A stretch of DNA of 64,000 bases from Marinospirillum alkalitolerans (GCF_045055655.1 NZ_JBANFI010000004.1:62001-126000); one strand, 5' to 3'; shown: positions 8,341 through 17,934, counted from the stretch's first letter. A program made the numbers and translations. The notes: generated from the sequence alone by a model not told the origin.

Positions 8341-11070
8341 TTAATCGACAGGATGGGCCAAGCGATGGCGCTGCCATTCATTCGCTGGCTCATTCAGCGG
8401 CAACACCGCATCTATCACCTGCTCATCAAGATTATAGGTGCAGCGAAAACCCAGATGCTTCATCAGGCCGCGCATCGGGTGATTTTCGACCATAATCTTG
8501 CCGATCATCTCCAGTGTACCCACACTTTTGCTATAGCTGATCAGCTTGTTCATCAACAAGGATCCCAATCCCAATCCCTGCAAATCATCACGAATAATCA
8601 CTGAAAACTCAGTGCGGATATTGTCTGGATCAGTCCAGATCCTTGAAACACCCAGGATTTCTTGGGTGCCATCTGCCAGTGTTTCTTCGGCAATAAAGGC
8701 CATCTGACGATCATAGTTGATCTGGGTCAGCAAGGAGAGATCACGCTTGGTGAGGTCGGATTTATTATGGAAGTAGCGAAAACGTATGCTTTCTTCTGAT
8801 AAACGACTGTGAAAACGCAATAACGCCACCGCATCTTCGCCACGAATCGGCCGCACCTCGACCTGCCGCCCATCCTTGAGTGTGACTTGTTTTCGCAAGT
8901 CTTCTGGATAAGGCATGATGGCATGATAAGCTGGTTCCCCAAGATCACACTGAATATCGATGGCCATCAAACCATCACGATTCAGCAGCAGCGGATTGAT
9001 CTCGAGTCCTTTTAACAAGGGCACATCCGAGCAAAGCTGGCTCAGTTTGACCAGCAGCTCTGCCAAGCGCTGTAAATCTCGCTCAGCATGGGCTGAATGC
9101 CCTGAAATCAGCTGACCCGCATGGCTACTATGTATGAGATGCATTGCCAGAGTCATATTCAATGGCGGCAAGGCCACCTGACGATCGATCAGAATATTGA
9201 CCTTATAGCCGCCAATACCAAACAGAATCACTGGCCCAAAAACTGGATCGCGTGTAATACCCACGTTGAGCTGCATCGAGTGCTTGCCACGCTGCATCGG
9301 CTGCAAGACAAAATCATGGAATTGGCTTTCTGGAAACTTCTCTTGCACCTTATCAGCCAAGCGCAGTGCACCTAAGCGTACATCTTCGGCGCTTTCTAAA
9401 TCATGTAACAAGCCCGCTGAGATTTTATGTGGGTGCTTGCGGTAATGAAATGGATAGCAGTTGGTTGTGTGATTGATCTTTAATGCCTTCGGGCCAGCAA
9501 TCGCTTCCGCCAGTTCGGCAATCTGCTCAGGTGTTTGTGCATAGGCGGTTGGCGCAACATCGATCCCATAGGCTTCCAGCACGAGTTTGGTTTCTTGATG
9601 GGTCAGATAACCCCGCCCTTGTGCTGCCACCTCGCTGACCAGCTGCTGGGCTGAGGCCCGAGCCTCTTTCGCCGTATTAAAGGCCAGGGTTGGCGGCGTT
9701 TCCTGCAAGAGCTGCTGATTGCGCTGGTAGTTCACCAGATGCATAAACGCTTGTACTGCCTTCTCTGGCGACAGATAGGTCGGAATACCGGCCAGATTGA
9801 ACTCATGACGTGCGGGAAAGGCATGATTCAGCCCCATCCAGCTGGTCAGCAGATTGCGCTTAAAGGTTTTTTTGTTGGCGATCAGCGCCAAGGCCGTGGC
9901 CTCACTGGGGGCCAACCGTGTCGGTGCATGAACCACCAGCACAGCATCCACGCCAGGATCTTCACTGATGATCTGAATGGCTTCAACAAACATCTGCGGT
10001 GTCGCCCCGCCACCAATATCTAAAGGGTTAGAGCGCGGCTGATCTGTTGGCAGCCAGTCTTGTAAACGCTGGGTGGTGCTCGCGCTCAACTGGGCCAGCT
10101 GCCCGCCTTGGTGAATCAAACGATCCACGGCCAGCATACTGGGGCCGAGGCCATTACTGATAATCGCGAGACGATCACCGCGCACTGGCCGCATCCGTGT
10201 CAAGGTTTCTAAAGCATCAAACAATTCTTCACTGTTATCGACCCGCACCATACCGGCGCGTGAAAAGGCCGCATCATAAACAGGATCACGATTGGGTAAA
10301 CCGGGGGTGATCAATAAAGGGTCGCCCTGCGCCTCAGGCGTACGACCCGATTTGATCGCCAGAACCAGCTTATTGCGCGAGGCCTCACGCACAGCGGTCA
10401 TAAAGTGGCGACAATCCGGCAGGTGTTCGAGATGTAACAAGATCGCCTGCGCACCGGTATAGCGATTAATGTAATCGATCACATCGGCAAGCCTGACATC
10501 CACGCTATTGCCCAGCGTGACTAAATGAGAGAAGCCGATGCCTCGACCATTGGCCCAGTCGATAATGGCATTGCCGAGCATCCCAGATTGGCCGATATAG
10601 GCAACCTTGCCAGATTTAATATTCTGCGGGGCGTAGCTGGCATTGAGTTTACGCGCTGGCACCAAAATGCCCATGCACTCAGGGCCCATCACGCGAATCC
10701 CTGACTTTTGGGCCGCCTCCAGAAGATGTTCGCGATAGTTGGTCGCACGCTGTCCTTGGCCTGATGTCAGCACCAAAGCGGCCTTCACACCAAAATGTCC
10801 TAAGGCCTCAACCACGCCAGGAGCTTCACTGGCAGGCGTACAGACCACCGCTAAATCAGGAACCTCGGGAAGATCCTCTACAGACAGATAACAGGGGCAG
10901 CCATGCACCTCGCCATAATCCTTGGCATTCACCACCCAGATACGACCGGCAAACTGAGCCTCCAGCAGATTGACGACCACCTGCCCACCGAGGCTAAAGT
11001 TTTTCTCTGATGCGCCAATAACCGCAAGAGAGCGCGGCTCAAAGAAGTAGCGTAAAAAACGGGTACTCAT
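8341..11070 (-). CDS. Pat-type protein lysine acetyltransferase (ACD-like domain plus GNAT)
   Basis: 909-residue protein like Salmonella Pat/E. coli PatZ: an N-terminal CoA-binding Rossmann domain (RSLAVIGASEKNFSLGGQVV), a ligase-CoA domain, an ATP-grasp domain (about residues 490-700), and a C-terminal GNAT acetyltransferase (VRPIRGEDAVALLRFHSRLS to GLGLGSLLMNKLISYSKSVG). Where ADP-forming acyl-CoA synthetases have the phosphorylated His in a SHTG motif, this protein reads LLITPGLPNRDPVYDAAF, so the synthetase half is probably inactive, as in known Pat enzymes. Pat uses acetyl-CoA to acetylate lysines of metabolic enzymes such as acetyl-CoA synthetase. A deacetylase-family gene lies divergently upstream. 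Confidence 0.88.
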   Translation of the reverse strand: MSTRFLRYFFEPRSLAVIGASEKNFSLGGQVVVNLLEAQFAGRIWVVNAKDYGEVHGCPCYLSVEDLPEVPDLAVVCTPASEAPGVVEALGHFGVKAALVLTSGQGQRATNYREHLLEAAQKSGIRVMGPECMGILVPARKLNASYAPQNIKSGKVAYIGQSGMLGNAIIDWANGRGIGFSHLVTLGNSVDVRLADVIDYINRYTGAQAILLHLEHLPDCRHFMTAVREASRNKLVLAIKSGRTPEAQGDPLLITPGLPNRDPVYDAAFSRAGMVRVDNSEELFDALETLTRMRPVRGDRLAIISNGLGPSMLAVDRLIHQGGQLAQLSASTTQRLQDWLPTDQPRSNPLDIGGGATPQMFVEAIQIISEDPGVDAVLVVHAPTRLAPSEATALALIANKKTFKRNLLTSWMGLNHAFPARHEFNLAGIPTYLSPEKAVQAFMHLVNYQRNQQLLQETPPTLAFNTAKEARASAQQLVSEVAAQGRGYLTHQETKLVLEAYGIDVAPTAYAQTPEQIAELAEAIAGPKALKINHTTNCYPFHYRKHPHKISAGLLHDLESAEDVRLGALRLADKVQEKFPESQFHDFVLQPMQRGKHSMQLNVGITRDPVFGPVILFGIGGYKVNILIDRQVALPPLNMTLAMHLIHSSHAGQLISGHSAHAERDLQRLAELLVKLSQLCSDVPLLKGLEINPLLLNRDGLMAIDIQCDLGEPAYHAIMPYPEDLRKQVTLKDGRQVEVRPIRGEDAVALLRFHSRLSEESIRFRYFHNKSDLTKRDLSLLTQINYDRQMAFIAEETLADGTQEILGVSRIWTDPDNIRTEFSVIIRDDLQGLGLGSLLMNKLISYSKSVGTLEMIGKIMVENHPMRGLMKHLGFRCTYNLDEQVIDAVLPLNEPANEWQRHRLAHPVD

Positions 11071-11120
11071 CCAACACCTCCGATCAAGAATGACAGGCCA
11101 CGCGATTAGCCTGTTTCTCT

Positions 11121-11265
11121 AAGGAGCCTCTGATTAACGTCATGAGCGCAGGTCAGGCAAGGCGAAATTGGACGAAAAAGCGGAGTTTACATGGAGTAAA
11201 TGAGCATTTTGAGACCAATTTCAACGCAGCATCACCCAGCGCAGTAGTGAATCAGAGGTTTCCTA
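11121..11265 (+). repeat. MITE-like element, copy 1
   Basis: 145 bp with imperfect terminal inverted repeats (left AAGGAGCCTCTGATTAA, right reading inwards AGGAAACCTCTGATTCA) flanked by TAA on both sides. A second copy of the same length lies inverted at 21936-22080. No coding capacity. The ends and a possible 3-bp target duplication look like an element moved by an IS5-type transposase, which is an inference. It sits in the 348-bp gap between pat and the divergent deacetylase gene and may carry or separate promoter signals. Confidence 0.75.
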
Positions 11266-11418
11266 AGACGTTCGCCCAGTATCCAGCAACTGTGTGCCAG
11301 TTTAAACTAATATTGACTCATTAAGCTGTTCTTTTGATCAACAAAAGTGGGCAATCAGGCGGCAAGGACTGCATGAACTTGTCTTGAGTCAACCATCGAT
11401 TATTTAGGGCCAGAGCCA

Positions 11419-12342
11419 ATGATCACCTCTTTTATTACGCATCCAGATTGCGCACTGCATGATATGGGACCTTGGCATCCAGAGAATCCCCTGCGTTTAA
11501 ATGCCATAGTGGATCAGCTGATGCTCAGCGGCTTAATGAATCAACTGCTGCAATATAAGGCGAAGCCAGTGACTGAAGAGCAGCTGTGTCGTGTGCATCC
11601 GCGCGCTCACCTGCGTTCTTTAGAGCTCAGCTTGCCACAAGAGGGCTTTACTGCCATCGAAGATGAGACACTGCTCGCACCCCGCTCTCTTGAGGCCGCA
11701 GCGATTGCCGCCGGCGCAGTCATTAAAGGTGTCGATCAGATCTTTAAGAATCAAGCCGATAATGTGTTTTGTGCTGTACGCCCACCAGGCCATCATGCAG
11801 AGAAGGTCGAGAGTATGGGCTTTTGCTTTTATAACAATGTCGCCGTCGGCGCGCTGCATGCACTTGAGGTGTATGGGCTTGAACGCGTGGCTATAGTGGA
11901 TTTTGATGTGCACCACGGCAATGGCACTGTCGATATTTTTCGCAATGATCCGCGCGTCTTAGTGTGTTCGAGCTTTCAGCACCCCTTTTACCCTTGGCGC
12001 TATGCTGATCTGAACGCAGAGCACATCATCAATACGCCACTGGATGCCCACACAGCCAGCTTGGCATTTCGTAAGCAGATCGAGGCTTCTTGGCTCCCTG
12101 CACTGCAAAAATTCAAACCACAACTGATTCTGGTCTCGGCTGGCTTTGATGCTCACCGTGAAGATCCAATGGGCGAGCTCGACCTTGAAGATGATGATTA
12201 CTATTGGATTACCCAGCTGCTAATGGATCAAGCCCAGGCGCACAGCGGCGGTCGTCTGGTTTCAGTACTGGAAGGAGGCTATGAGCTGGCACCGCTTGCG
12301 CGCTCAGTGCATCGACATATCGAAGCATTACAAGGCCTCTGA
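11419..12342 (+). CDS. Histone deacetylase family zinc amidohydrolase
   Basis: 307 residues, the length of bacterial class II HDAC-like enzymes. It has the catalytic His pair and glycine motif RPPGHHAEKVESMGFCFYNN, the zinc ligands in VDFDVHHGNGT, the third ligand in SAGFDAHREDP, and the C-terminal LEGGYE motif. Family members deacetylate lysine residues, acetylpolyamines or other N-acetyl amides; the substrate cannot be read here. Its position back to back with a lysine acetyltransferase (8341-11070) suggests, but does not prove, opposing roles in protein acetylation. Confidence 0.9.
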   Translation: MITSFITHPDCALHDMGPWHPENPLRLNAIVDQLMLSGLMNQLLQYKAKPVTEEQLCRVHPRAHLRSLELSLPQEGFTAIEDETLLAPRSLEAAAIAAGAVIKGVDQIFKNQADNVFCAVRPPGHHAEKVESMGFCFYNNVAVGALHALEVYGLERVAIVDFDVHHGNGTVDIFRNDPRVLVCSSFQHPFYPWRYADLNAEHIINTPLDAHTASLAFRKQIEASWLPALQKFKPQLILVSAGFDAHREDPMGELDLEDDDYYWITQLLMDQAQAHSGGRLVSVLEGGYELAPLARSVHRHIEALQGL

Positions 12343-12448
12343 GAGCGACATCAGGATCTCTTTTCTGCACTTAGTGTGCCAAGGGATTCAGCTTAGTCAG
12401 CAATGATGTATAATCGCGCATGAAATCCTTCATTATCGGTTAAATTGC

Positions 12449-13999
12449 ATGCCTTTATCTGCTCAGCGGATGCTTCCTCCTACTCTTGCGCAGCGTTTGG
12501 AACACTGCACGAGCCTGCCATCACTCCCTGCCATCGTGCTGAAAGTGATCGAGCTGGCACGGACACCCTCGACAGGAAGTCAAAACCTCGCAGATACCTT
12601 AGCGCAGGACCCTTCCTTATGCGCCAAGATTCTTTCGGTTGCCAACTCCAGCTTTTATGGCGGCCATCCATTGAAATCGATCCTACAAGCTGTGAACCGG
12701 ATCGGTGTTGAAGGTGCGCTATCGCTGGCCTTGAGCTTTGGCTTAGTGCGCTCTGGCTATGCAACGCATAACGGCATGGATCTTGATTCATTTTGGAAGC
12801 GTGCCCTTTTAAGCGGCTTGGCTGTGCGCGAACTGAAGAAAACGCTACGCCAACCCTTTGATGTCGAAACTGTCTATATTGCTGCGGTCATGCAGGATAT
12901 AGGTATGCTGGCGCTGAACGAAATTGATGCTGATATCTATGGCGTCATCTTCCATAGCGCACGATCCCATCGCCAATTGGCCTCCTTTGAAGAAAGAGAG
13001 TTTCAAACTCAGCATGCGCAAGTTGGTGCATGGCTTGGCGCACGCTGGGGATTACCCAGCCTCTATACGCGACTAATTGAACAAAGCCATGCCTTGCCAA
13101 AAGAAATCGATAAAAAAGACATCAATCTGCGCGTACTGGCTTTATCTGGCCTGCTGGCCGATACCTGGCTCAGCTCTAATCGTGAAATCGCTATGACACT
13201 CGCCTTCCAAGCGAGTCAGGATTATCTCCAGCTTGATGAACAAAGCTTTGCCCATCTGCTGCTGCGCTTACAAGAAGCCCTTCCCGAACTGGCACGCCTT
13301 TTTCAAGTGAAAGCGCCTGAAAAACTGGACACCTTCCAGCTGCTTCAAGATGCTAAAAGCATTCTAGTGGAGCGTAACTTGAAGATGATTCAAAAGGTCG
13401 CCCAGCAGCAGCAAGAGCTTGATGCGCTACGCCGCCAATCTCAGCAGTTACAAGAACAGCTCAAGCGTGATCCGCTGACTGGCATTTTTAATCGTCAGTA
13501 TATTGATCGCCTATTGAATGAGTACTTTAAGCGGGTTGAGCAAGGCCAAGAGCATGCGCTGGCAGTCATCTTTATTGATCTGGATTATTTCAAGACGCTC
13601 AATGATCAGTATGGCCACGCGCTTGGCGATAGTGCCTTAAAAGCCTTTGCCAGCCTGTTAGAACAGGAAGTCCCGCGCGGTGCCAGCGTAGGGCGCTATG
13701 GTGGCGAAGAGTTTTTGGTCTTGATGCCCAGTGTACATCTGGATGTGGCGACTCAGTTTGCGCGCCATTTACAAAACTATCTAGCGACCACGCCTCTGCT
13801 TAGTCATCAGCAGCAAGACTTGTATATTTCGGCATCAATGGGTATCGCTTTTCATACCCTCGCCAGCCATGCTCGCTTTGAAGACGCAGAGGCGCTGATC
13901 AATACCGCAGATCAGACCATGTATCAGGCAAAACGGTCTGGACGAAATCGCATTCTGATTTTTCGTGGCGATCGTATTGATGATCTCTCGGATCGTTGA
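12449..13999 (+). CDS. HDOD domain protein with active-type GGDEF domain
   Basis: 516 residues. The N-terminal HDOD domain (residues about 20-215, starting LEHCTSLPSLPAIVLKVIELA with LAQDPSLCAKILSVANSSFYG) is followed by a coiled coil (about 310-345, QQQQELDALRRQSQQLQEQL) and a GGDEF diguanylate cyclase domain (DPLTGIFNRQYIDRLL to RYGGEEFLVLMP). The GGEEF signature is intact, so c-di-GMP synthesis is plausible, with HDOD as a signalling or partner-binding module. The start ATG matches a short spacing to an upstream AT-rich region; no signal peptide or TM segment. A bidirectional terminator separates it from ectC. Confidence 0.9.
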   Translation: MPLSAQRMLPPTLAQRLEHCTSLPSLPAIVLKVIELARTPSTGSQNLADTLAQDPSLCAKILSVANSSFYGGHPLKSILQAVNRIGVEGALSLALSFGLVRSGYATHNGMDLDSFWKRALLSGLAVRELKKTLRQPFDVETVYIAAVMQDIGMLALNEIDADIYGVIFHSARSHRQLASFEEREFQTQHAQVGAWLGARWGLPSLYTRLIEQSHALPKEIDKKDINLRVLALSGLLADTWLSSNREIAMTLAFQASQDYLQLDEQSFAHLLLRLQEALPELARLFQVKAPEKLDTFQLLQDAKSILVERNLKMIQKVAQQQQELDALRRQSQQLQEQLKRDPLTGIFNRQYIDRLLNEYFKRVEQGQEHALAVIFIDLDYFKTLNDQYGHALGDSALKAFASLLEQEVPRGASVGRYGGEEFLVLMPSVHLDVATQFARHLQNYLATTPLLSHQQQDLYISASMGIAFHTLASHARFEDAEALINTADQTMYQAKRSGRNRILIFRGDRIDDLSDR

Positions 14000-14033
14000 G
14001 TGTGCACGCAAAGCGACCTAGCTCAATACAAAA

Positions 14034-14057
14034 AAACGCGCTATAAAAAGCGCGTTT
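14034..14057. terminator. Bidirectional terminator (HDOD-GGDEF gene / ectC)
   Basis: A 9-bp perfect stem AAACGCGCT/AGCGCGTTT with a 6-nt loop, with A-rich sequence before and TTTCTT after, so it works for both converging genes. Confidence 0.85.
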
Positions 14058-14093
14058 CTTATTTGTCGCTTACAGATCTTAGCAACGCATCAA

Positions 14094-14489
14094 TCAGGCT
14101 TCATCAGCTGGCGCATAGGAGCCATCAGCACGGTGCTTTTCAGTGCCTGTAATGGCAGGATAAAAGACACAGGCCAGCTCCATGGTTTTGTGTGCACGCA
14201 GCAGATGCTGATCATGCTGATCCAGAATATACACATCACCTGGCTTGATCGGCCAGATCTTGCCATCCGCGACGGTTTCAACCTCACCCTCACCTGAAAT
14301 ACAGTAGACTGTTTCAAGGTGATGCTTGTAGTGAATCGGCGTTTCCGTGCCCTCATAAATCCGCGTGATATGAAAAGAGTGATGCATCCCATCATCAGCC
14401 AGCACCAAGCGAGTGCTGTCCCAGTTGCCATTTTCCGCCACAACAAGGCGATCCGTTTGGCGTGCTGCTTCTAAATTACGAACAATCAT
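14094..14489 (-). CDS. ectC: L-ectoine synthase
   Basis: Last step of ectoine synthesis: ring closure of N-gamma-acetyl-diaminobutyrate to ectoine. 131 residues, the family length, a cupin fold with MIVRNLEAA at the start, HYKHHLETVYCISGEGEVE and the conserved WPIKPGDVYILDQHDQHLLRA segment. Third gene of ectABC, 99 bp after ectB, ending at a hairpin terminator. No ectD (hydroxylase) or aspartokinase gene follows, so the locus appears to make ectoine only. Confidence 0.97.
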   Translation of the reverse strand: MIVRNLEAARQTDRLVVAENGNWDSTRLVLADDGMHHSFHITRIYEGTETPIHYKHHLETVYCISGEGEVETVADGKIWPIKPGDVYILDQHDQHLLRAHKTMELACVFYPAITGTEKHRADGSYAPADEA

Positions 14490-14588
14490 CTTTTAATCCT
14501 TAAAATCTTTTGCTGAAGACTCAATCTGGGCTTCAACCTGACCTTTTCTCAGGCCAGGTTCACCACATCGTGCAGGAAGACCTGCACT

Positions 14589-15884
14589 TTAAGCGGCTTG
14601 GGATTTTTCGCTGAGCACAGCGCGCAGGCAGCTTTCCAGAATATCCAAGCCTTGGTTGAGTTCATCATCGGTAATCAGCAAGGAGCAGAGGCACTTGAGC
14701 ACCTGCCCGCTGGGACCACAGGTTTCAATCACGAGTCCTTTTTCAAAGCACTGCGCCACAATCTCATCTGCCAGCTCACCATCAACAATATCCAAGCCGC
14801 GCATCAGGCCACGTCCGCGTTCTTCTGCTTGGATACCCGCCTCTTGGCACACACGGGCCATTTGTTTAAAGCGATACTCAACGATCTTGCCCTTGCGCGT
14901 GACTTCTTTTTCAAGATGATCATTGGTCCAGTATTCGCGCATGGCCGCTACAGAAGTCACGAAGGCCAGGTTATTACCACGGAAAGTGCCGTTGTACTCA
15001 CCGGGCTTCCATTGATCAAGATCGCGACGCATAAACACGGCCGCGAAAGGCAAACCATAGCCAGAAAGTGATTTAGAGGTTGTCACTACATCTGGTTTAA
15101 TCCCCGCTTCTTCAAAGCTGAAATACTTACCTGTCCGGCCACAACCTGACTGAATATCATCCACAATCAGCAAGATGCCATGCTTGCGGCAAATCTTTTC
15201 TATGCCTTGTAACCAAACCTTTGATGCGACGTTGATACCGCCCTCGCCCTGCACAGTTTCCAGTAAGATAGCGGCTGGATAATCAACACCACTGGAGTTA
15301 TCGGTCAGGGTTTTCTCAAGATAAGCCAAGCTGGAGGAATCACCATCCATATAGCCACAGTAGGGTAAGAAGGACACCCCCTGAGTGGGCATCGCCGCAG
15401 CATGACGGAACTTGCTGTTCGCTGTGGTCGCCAAAGCCCCTAGCGTGACACCGTGAAAGGCATTGGTGAAAGAGATGACATTGGTGCGCCCCGTAGCGTT
15501 ACGCACAATGCGCAAGGCCGCTTCAATCGCATTAGTGCCGGTTGGGCCACAGAACTGCACCTTGTAATCCAGACCGCGCGGTTTAAAGATCACTTCTTCA
15601 AGGGTTTCCAAAAATTCGCGCTTGGCCGCTGTCCACATATCCAGACCATGGGTGATGCCATCATCCATCATATAGTCGAGCAGCACTTTTTTAAGCTTAG
15701 GATTATTGTGGCCATAGTTCAGCGTACCCGCACCGGCTAGAAAATCGATATATTCGCGATCTTGCTCATCATAGAGCTTGGCACCCTTGGCACGCTTAAA
15801 GACAGTTGGAAAAGAGCGGCTATAGGTGCGCACTTCAGATTCAAGGCGCTCGAGTGATTCGGTATTGTGTGTCGTGTGAGTCAT
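14589..15884 (-). CDS. ectB: Diaminobutyrate-2-oxoglutarate transaminase
   Basis: PLP enzyme that makes L-2,4-diaminobutyrate from aspartate semialdehyde and glutamate, the first ectoine-specific step. 431 residues. Visible are the N-terminal SEVRTYSRSFPTVF, the substrate/PLP loop YGHNNPKLKK, FHGVTLGAL, the ILLIVDDIQSGCGRTG Asp motif and the Schiff-base Lys in TTSKSLSGYGLP. A TTG start 21 bp upstream is open, but ATG 15884 has an AAGGAAA Shine-Dalgarno at good spacing and is preferred. Middle gene of ectABC. Confidence 0.96.
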   Translation of the reverse strand: MTHTTHNTESLERLESEVRTYSRSFPTVFKRAKGAKLYDEQDREYIDFLAGAGTLNYGHNNPKLKKVLLDYMMDDGITHGLDMWTAAKREFLETLEEVIFKPRGLDYKVQFCGPTGTNAIEAALRIVRNATGRTNVISFTNAFHGVTLGALATTANSKFRHAAAMPTQGVSFLPYCGYMDGDSSSLAYLEKTLTDNSSGVDYPAAILLETVQGEGGINVASKVWLQGIEKICRKHGILLIVDDIQSGCGRTGKYFSFEEAGIKPDVVTTSKSLSGYGLPFAAVFMRRDLDQWKPGEYNGTFRGNNLAFVTSVAAMREYWTNDHLEKEVTRKGKIVEYRFKQMARVCQEAGIQAEERGRGLMRGLDIVDGELADEIVAQCFEKGLVIETCGPSGQVLKCLCSLLITDDELNQGLDILESCLRAVLSEKSQAA

Positions 15885-15951
15885 CGGATTTTCCTTTCTT
15901 ATCAATGAGTTTATTCTGAGAAATGCTTTATTGGCTGGCTGATCTCATCGT

Positions 15952-16446
15952 TCAAGATTCAGGCCAAGGACCAATACGCACCAGATGCTCAGCCAGATGC
16001 TCACCACCGAGCTGCTGCTGACTAAACATCACTGATTCGGTTAAAGGGGCACCCTGTTCACGCGCCAAAGCACGAAAAAGAGCCCAGGAAGCGGTGTTAT
16101 CTGGCGTAATGGTGGTTTCTAAAAAACGTGTTTTGGCCAGCGCAGGCCGCTGGAGCAGCTGTTCAATCAGACGACGAGCATAACCCTGGCCTCTGAGCTT
16201 CTCGCCTATCGCCACCTGCCAAAGAAAAAAGGTGTCGGCTTGTTGTGGGTGCAGATAACCAGAAACAAAGCCTTCGACCTGGCCCTCGTATTCAACAAGC
16301 AGGCAGGTGGGAGCAAAGTGAGTGGACTGCAAAAGATAAAGATAAGCGGAGTTCAGATCTAAAGGAGGGCAGCGCTGGATCAGCTGATAGATGGCGTAAC
16401 CATCATCGGCGATAGGGTGACGTACAACAAGTTGAGAAGCATCCAT
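15952..16446 (-). CDS. ectA: L-2,4-diaminobutyrate N-acetyltransferase
   Basis: GNAT-fold enzyme that acetylates diaminobutyrate in ectoine synthesis. 164 residues with VRHPIADDGYAIYQLIQRCPPLDLNSAYLYLLQSTHFA, the classic EctA N-terminal block, and the acetyl-CoA loop EKLRGQGYARRLIEQLL. First gene of the operon; a sigma70-like promoter lies 31 bp upstream and a long interrupted palindrome further up. 67 bp separate it from ectB. Expression is expected to respond to salinity, as known for ect operons. Confidence 0.96.
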   Translation of the reverse strand: MDASQLVVRHPIADDGYAIYQLIQRCPPLDLNSAYLYLLQSTHFAPTCLLVEYEGQVEGFVSGYLHPQQADTFFLWQVAIGEKLRGQGYARRLIEQLLQRPALAKTRFLETTITPDNTASWALFRALAREQGAPLTESVMFSQQQLGGEHLAEHLVRIGPWPES

Positions 16447-16476
16447 CGGTTTCTGTCTCTGTCCAAAGATGCCTCT

Positions 16477-16504
16477 ATCTTAGCAGACTGAGATCAGAAA
16501 TCAA
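16477..16504 (-). promoter_or_regulatory. Predicted ectABC promoter
   Basis: On the minus strand TTGATT (16504-16499) and TAAGAT (16482-16477) are separated by 16 bp, a reasonable sigma70 promoter with the start of ectA about 30 bp downstream of the -10 box. Confidence 0.55.
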
Positions 16505-16521
16505 ATTTGCCATTATGGATA

Positions 16522-16560
16522 GCGGCCGTAACCATAATTTAATATTATGAATACGGCCGC
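16522..16560. promoter_or_regulatory. 39-bp interrupted palindrome upstream of ectA
   Basis: Outer arms GCGGCCGTA/TACGGCCGC (9 bp) enclose inner arms CATAAT/ATTATG around TTAAT, with 2-nt mismatches between. It lies 6 bp after the gor stop codon and about 18 bp upstream of the predicted ectA -35 box. It lacks a T-tract, so it could be an operator for the ect promoter or a terminator/mRNA-end hairpin for gor. Confidence 0.5.
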
Positions 16561-16566
16561 AGCACC

Positions 16567-17934
16567 CTAGCTACGCGTGACCTGACGCAAAGTAACCAGC
16601 TCTTCAGCCGAAGTAGGATGGATTCCAAGCGTGGCATCAAAATCAGCTTTGGTGAGTCCTGCTTTGACGGCTATCCCTATGCCTTGCACGATTTCACCCG
16701 CATCAGATCCCACCACATGACAGCCAACAACACGATCGCTGGCCGCATCCACAATCAACTTCATCATGCAACGTCCTGGATTGCCCGAAAGGGTATTGCG
16801 CATCGGCTTAAACTCAGTGACAAAAACGCGCACACCAGCATATTGAGCACGCGCGGCTTCTTCACTCAAGCCCACAGTGCCGATATTCGGATGGCAAAAG
16901 ACCGCTGTTGGAATCGATTGATAATCCATCTTTTTCGGTGCTTGACCACTGTAGAGGTTATGCACCAGCACCATGGCCTCAGCCAGTGCAACAGGCGTAA
17001 GCTGCGGCCCACCCGTGACATCACCCAGCGCATAAATGCTGGGCACGGAGGTACAAAAGTGCTCATCGACAGGGATTTCACCCGCTGCGTTTACCTCGAT
17101 ACCGACAGTCTCCAAACCTAAACCTTCGGTATGACCACGACGGCCTGTGGCGCACAACACCTGATCCACTTCAAGCTGGCGACCACTGGATAGCGTGACC
17201 AACAGCCCTGTGGCTTGACGCTCAATGCGGGTGATCTCTTCCTTCAGTGCCAGCTGTACGCCAGTTTGGGCGATCTGCGCCTGCGTAAAGGCGGCAATTT
17301 CTTGATCAAATCCACGTAGAATCTGCTCACCGCGATAGACCAGCGTGGTTTCGGCACCCAATCCATGAAAGATCGATGCAAATTCGACAGCAATATAACC
17401 ACCGCCATACACTAGAAAGCGCTGCGGAAACTCCGCTAGATCAAAAATCTGGTTCGAATCAATACACAGATCAGCCCCTTCAAAATCAGGAATAAAAGGC
17501 CAAGCCCCCGTGGCGAGTAGAAGGCGCTCAGCACGAAAAACCTGCTCGCCAACAGCGACTTGGTGCGGCCCAAGTACACGGCCTCGTCCATGAATCCGCT
17601 GCACACCGCTTTGATCGAGTAACTTGTTATAGATCCCATTCAGACGCTGAATCTCTGTGGCGCGCGCATCACGCAATTGTGGCCAGTGAAAACTGGGTGT
17701 TTTTTCTAGCTGCCATCCATAACCTGCTGCATCAGCAAAGTCCTGCGCAAAATGGGCTGCATAGCTATAAAGCTTCTTGGGCACACAGCCCACATTGACG
17801 CAGGTGCCGCCCCAGTAGCGATCTTCAATAATCCCCACGCGCACACCCTGTGCTGCAGCGGTTCTGGCGGCACGTACCCCACCGGAGCCTGCGCCAATCA
17901 CCAATAAATCAAAATCATATTCTGCTGTTGTCAT
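16567..17934 (-). CDS. gor: Glutathione-disulfide reductase
   Basis: FAD-dependent, NADPH-using reductase that regenerates glutathione; cytoplasmic homodimer. 455 residues. FAD site LLVIGAGSGGVRAARTAA, redox-active Cys45/Cys50 in GGTCVNVGCVPKK, NADPH site VYGGGYIAVEFASIFHGLG with the downstream Arg pair in VYRGEQILRG, and the C-terminal catalytic His in GIHPTSAEELVTLR. ATG 17934 is preferred over a TTG 15 bp upstream because it has a GAGGTGG Shine-Dalgarno. It reads towards ectA, 120 bp away. Confidence 0.95.
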   Translation of the reverse strand: MTTAEYDFDLLVIGAGSGGVRAARTAAAQGVRVGIIEDRYWGGTCVNVGCVPKKLYSYAAHFAQDFADAAGYGWQLEKTPSFHWPQLRDARATEIQRLNGIYNKLLDQSGVQRIHGRGRVLGPHQVAVGEQVFRAERLLLATGAWPFIPDFEGADLCIDSNQIFDLAEFPQRFLVYGGGYIAVEFASIFHGLGAETTLVYRGEQILRGFDQEIAAFTQAQIAQTGVQLALKEEITRIERQATGLLVTLSSGRQLEVDQVLCATGRRGHTEGLGLETVGIEVNAAGEIPVDEHFCTSVPSIYALGDVTGGPQLTPVALAEAMVLVHNLYSGQAPKKMDYQSIPTAVFCHPNIGTVGLSEEAARAQYAGVRVFVTEFKPMRNTLSGNPGRCMMKLIVDAASDRVVGCHVVGSDAGEIVQGIGIAVKAGLTKADFDATLGIHPTSAEELVTLRQVTRS

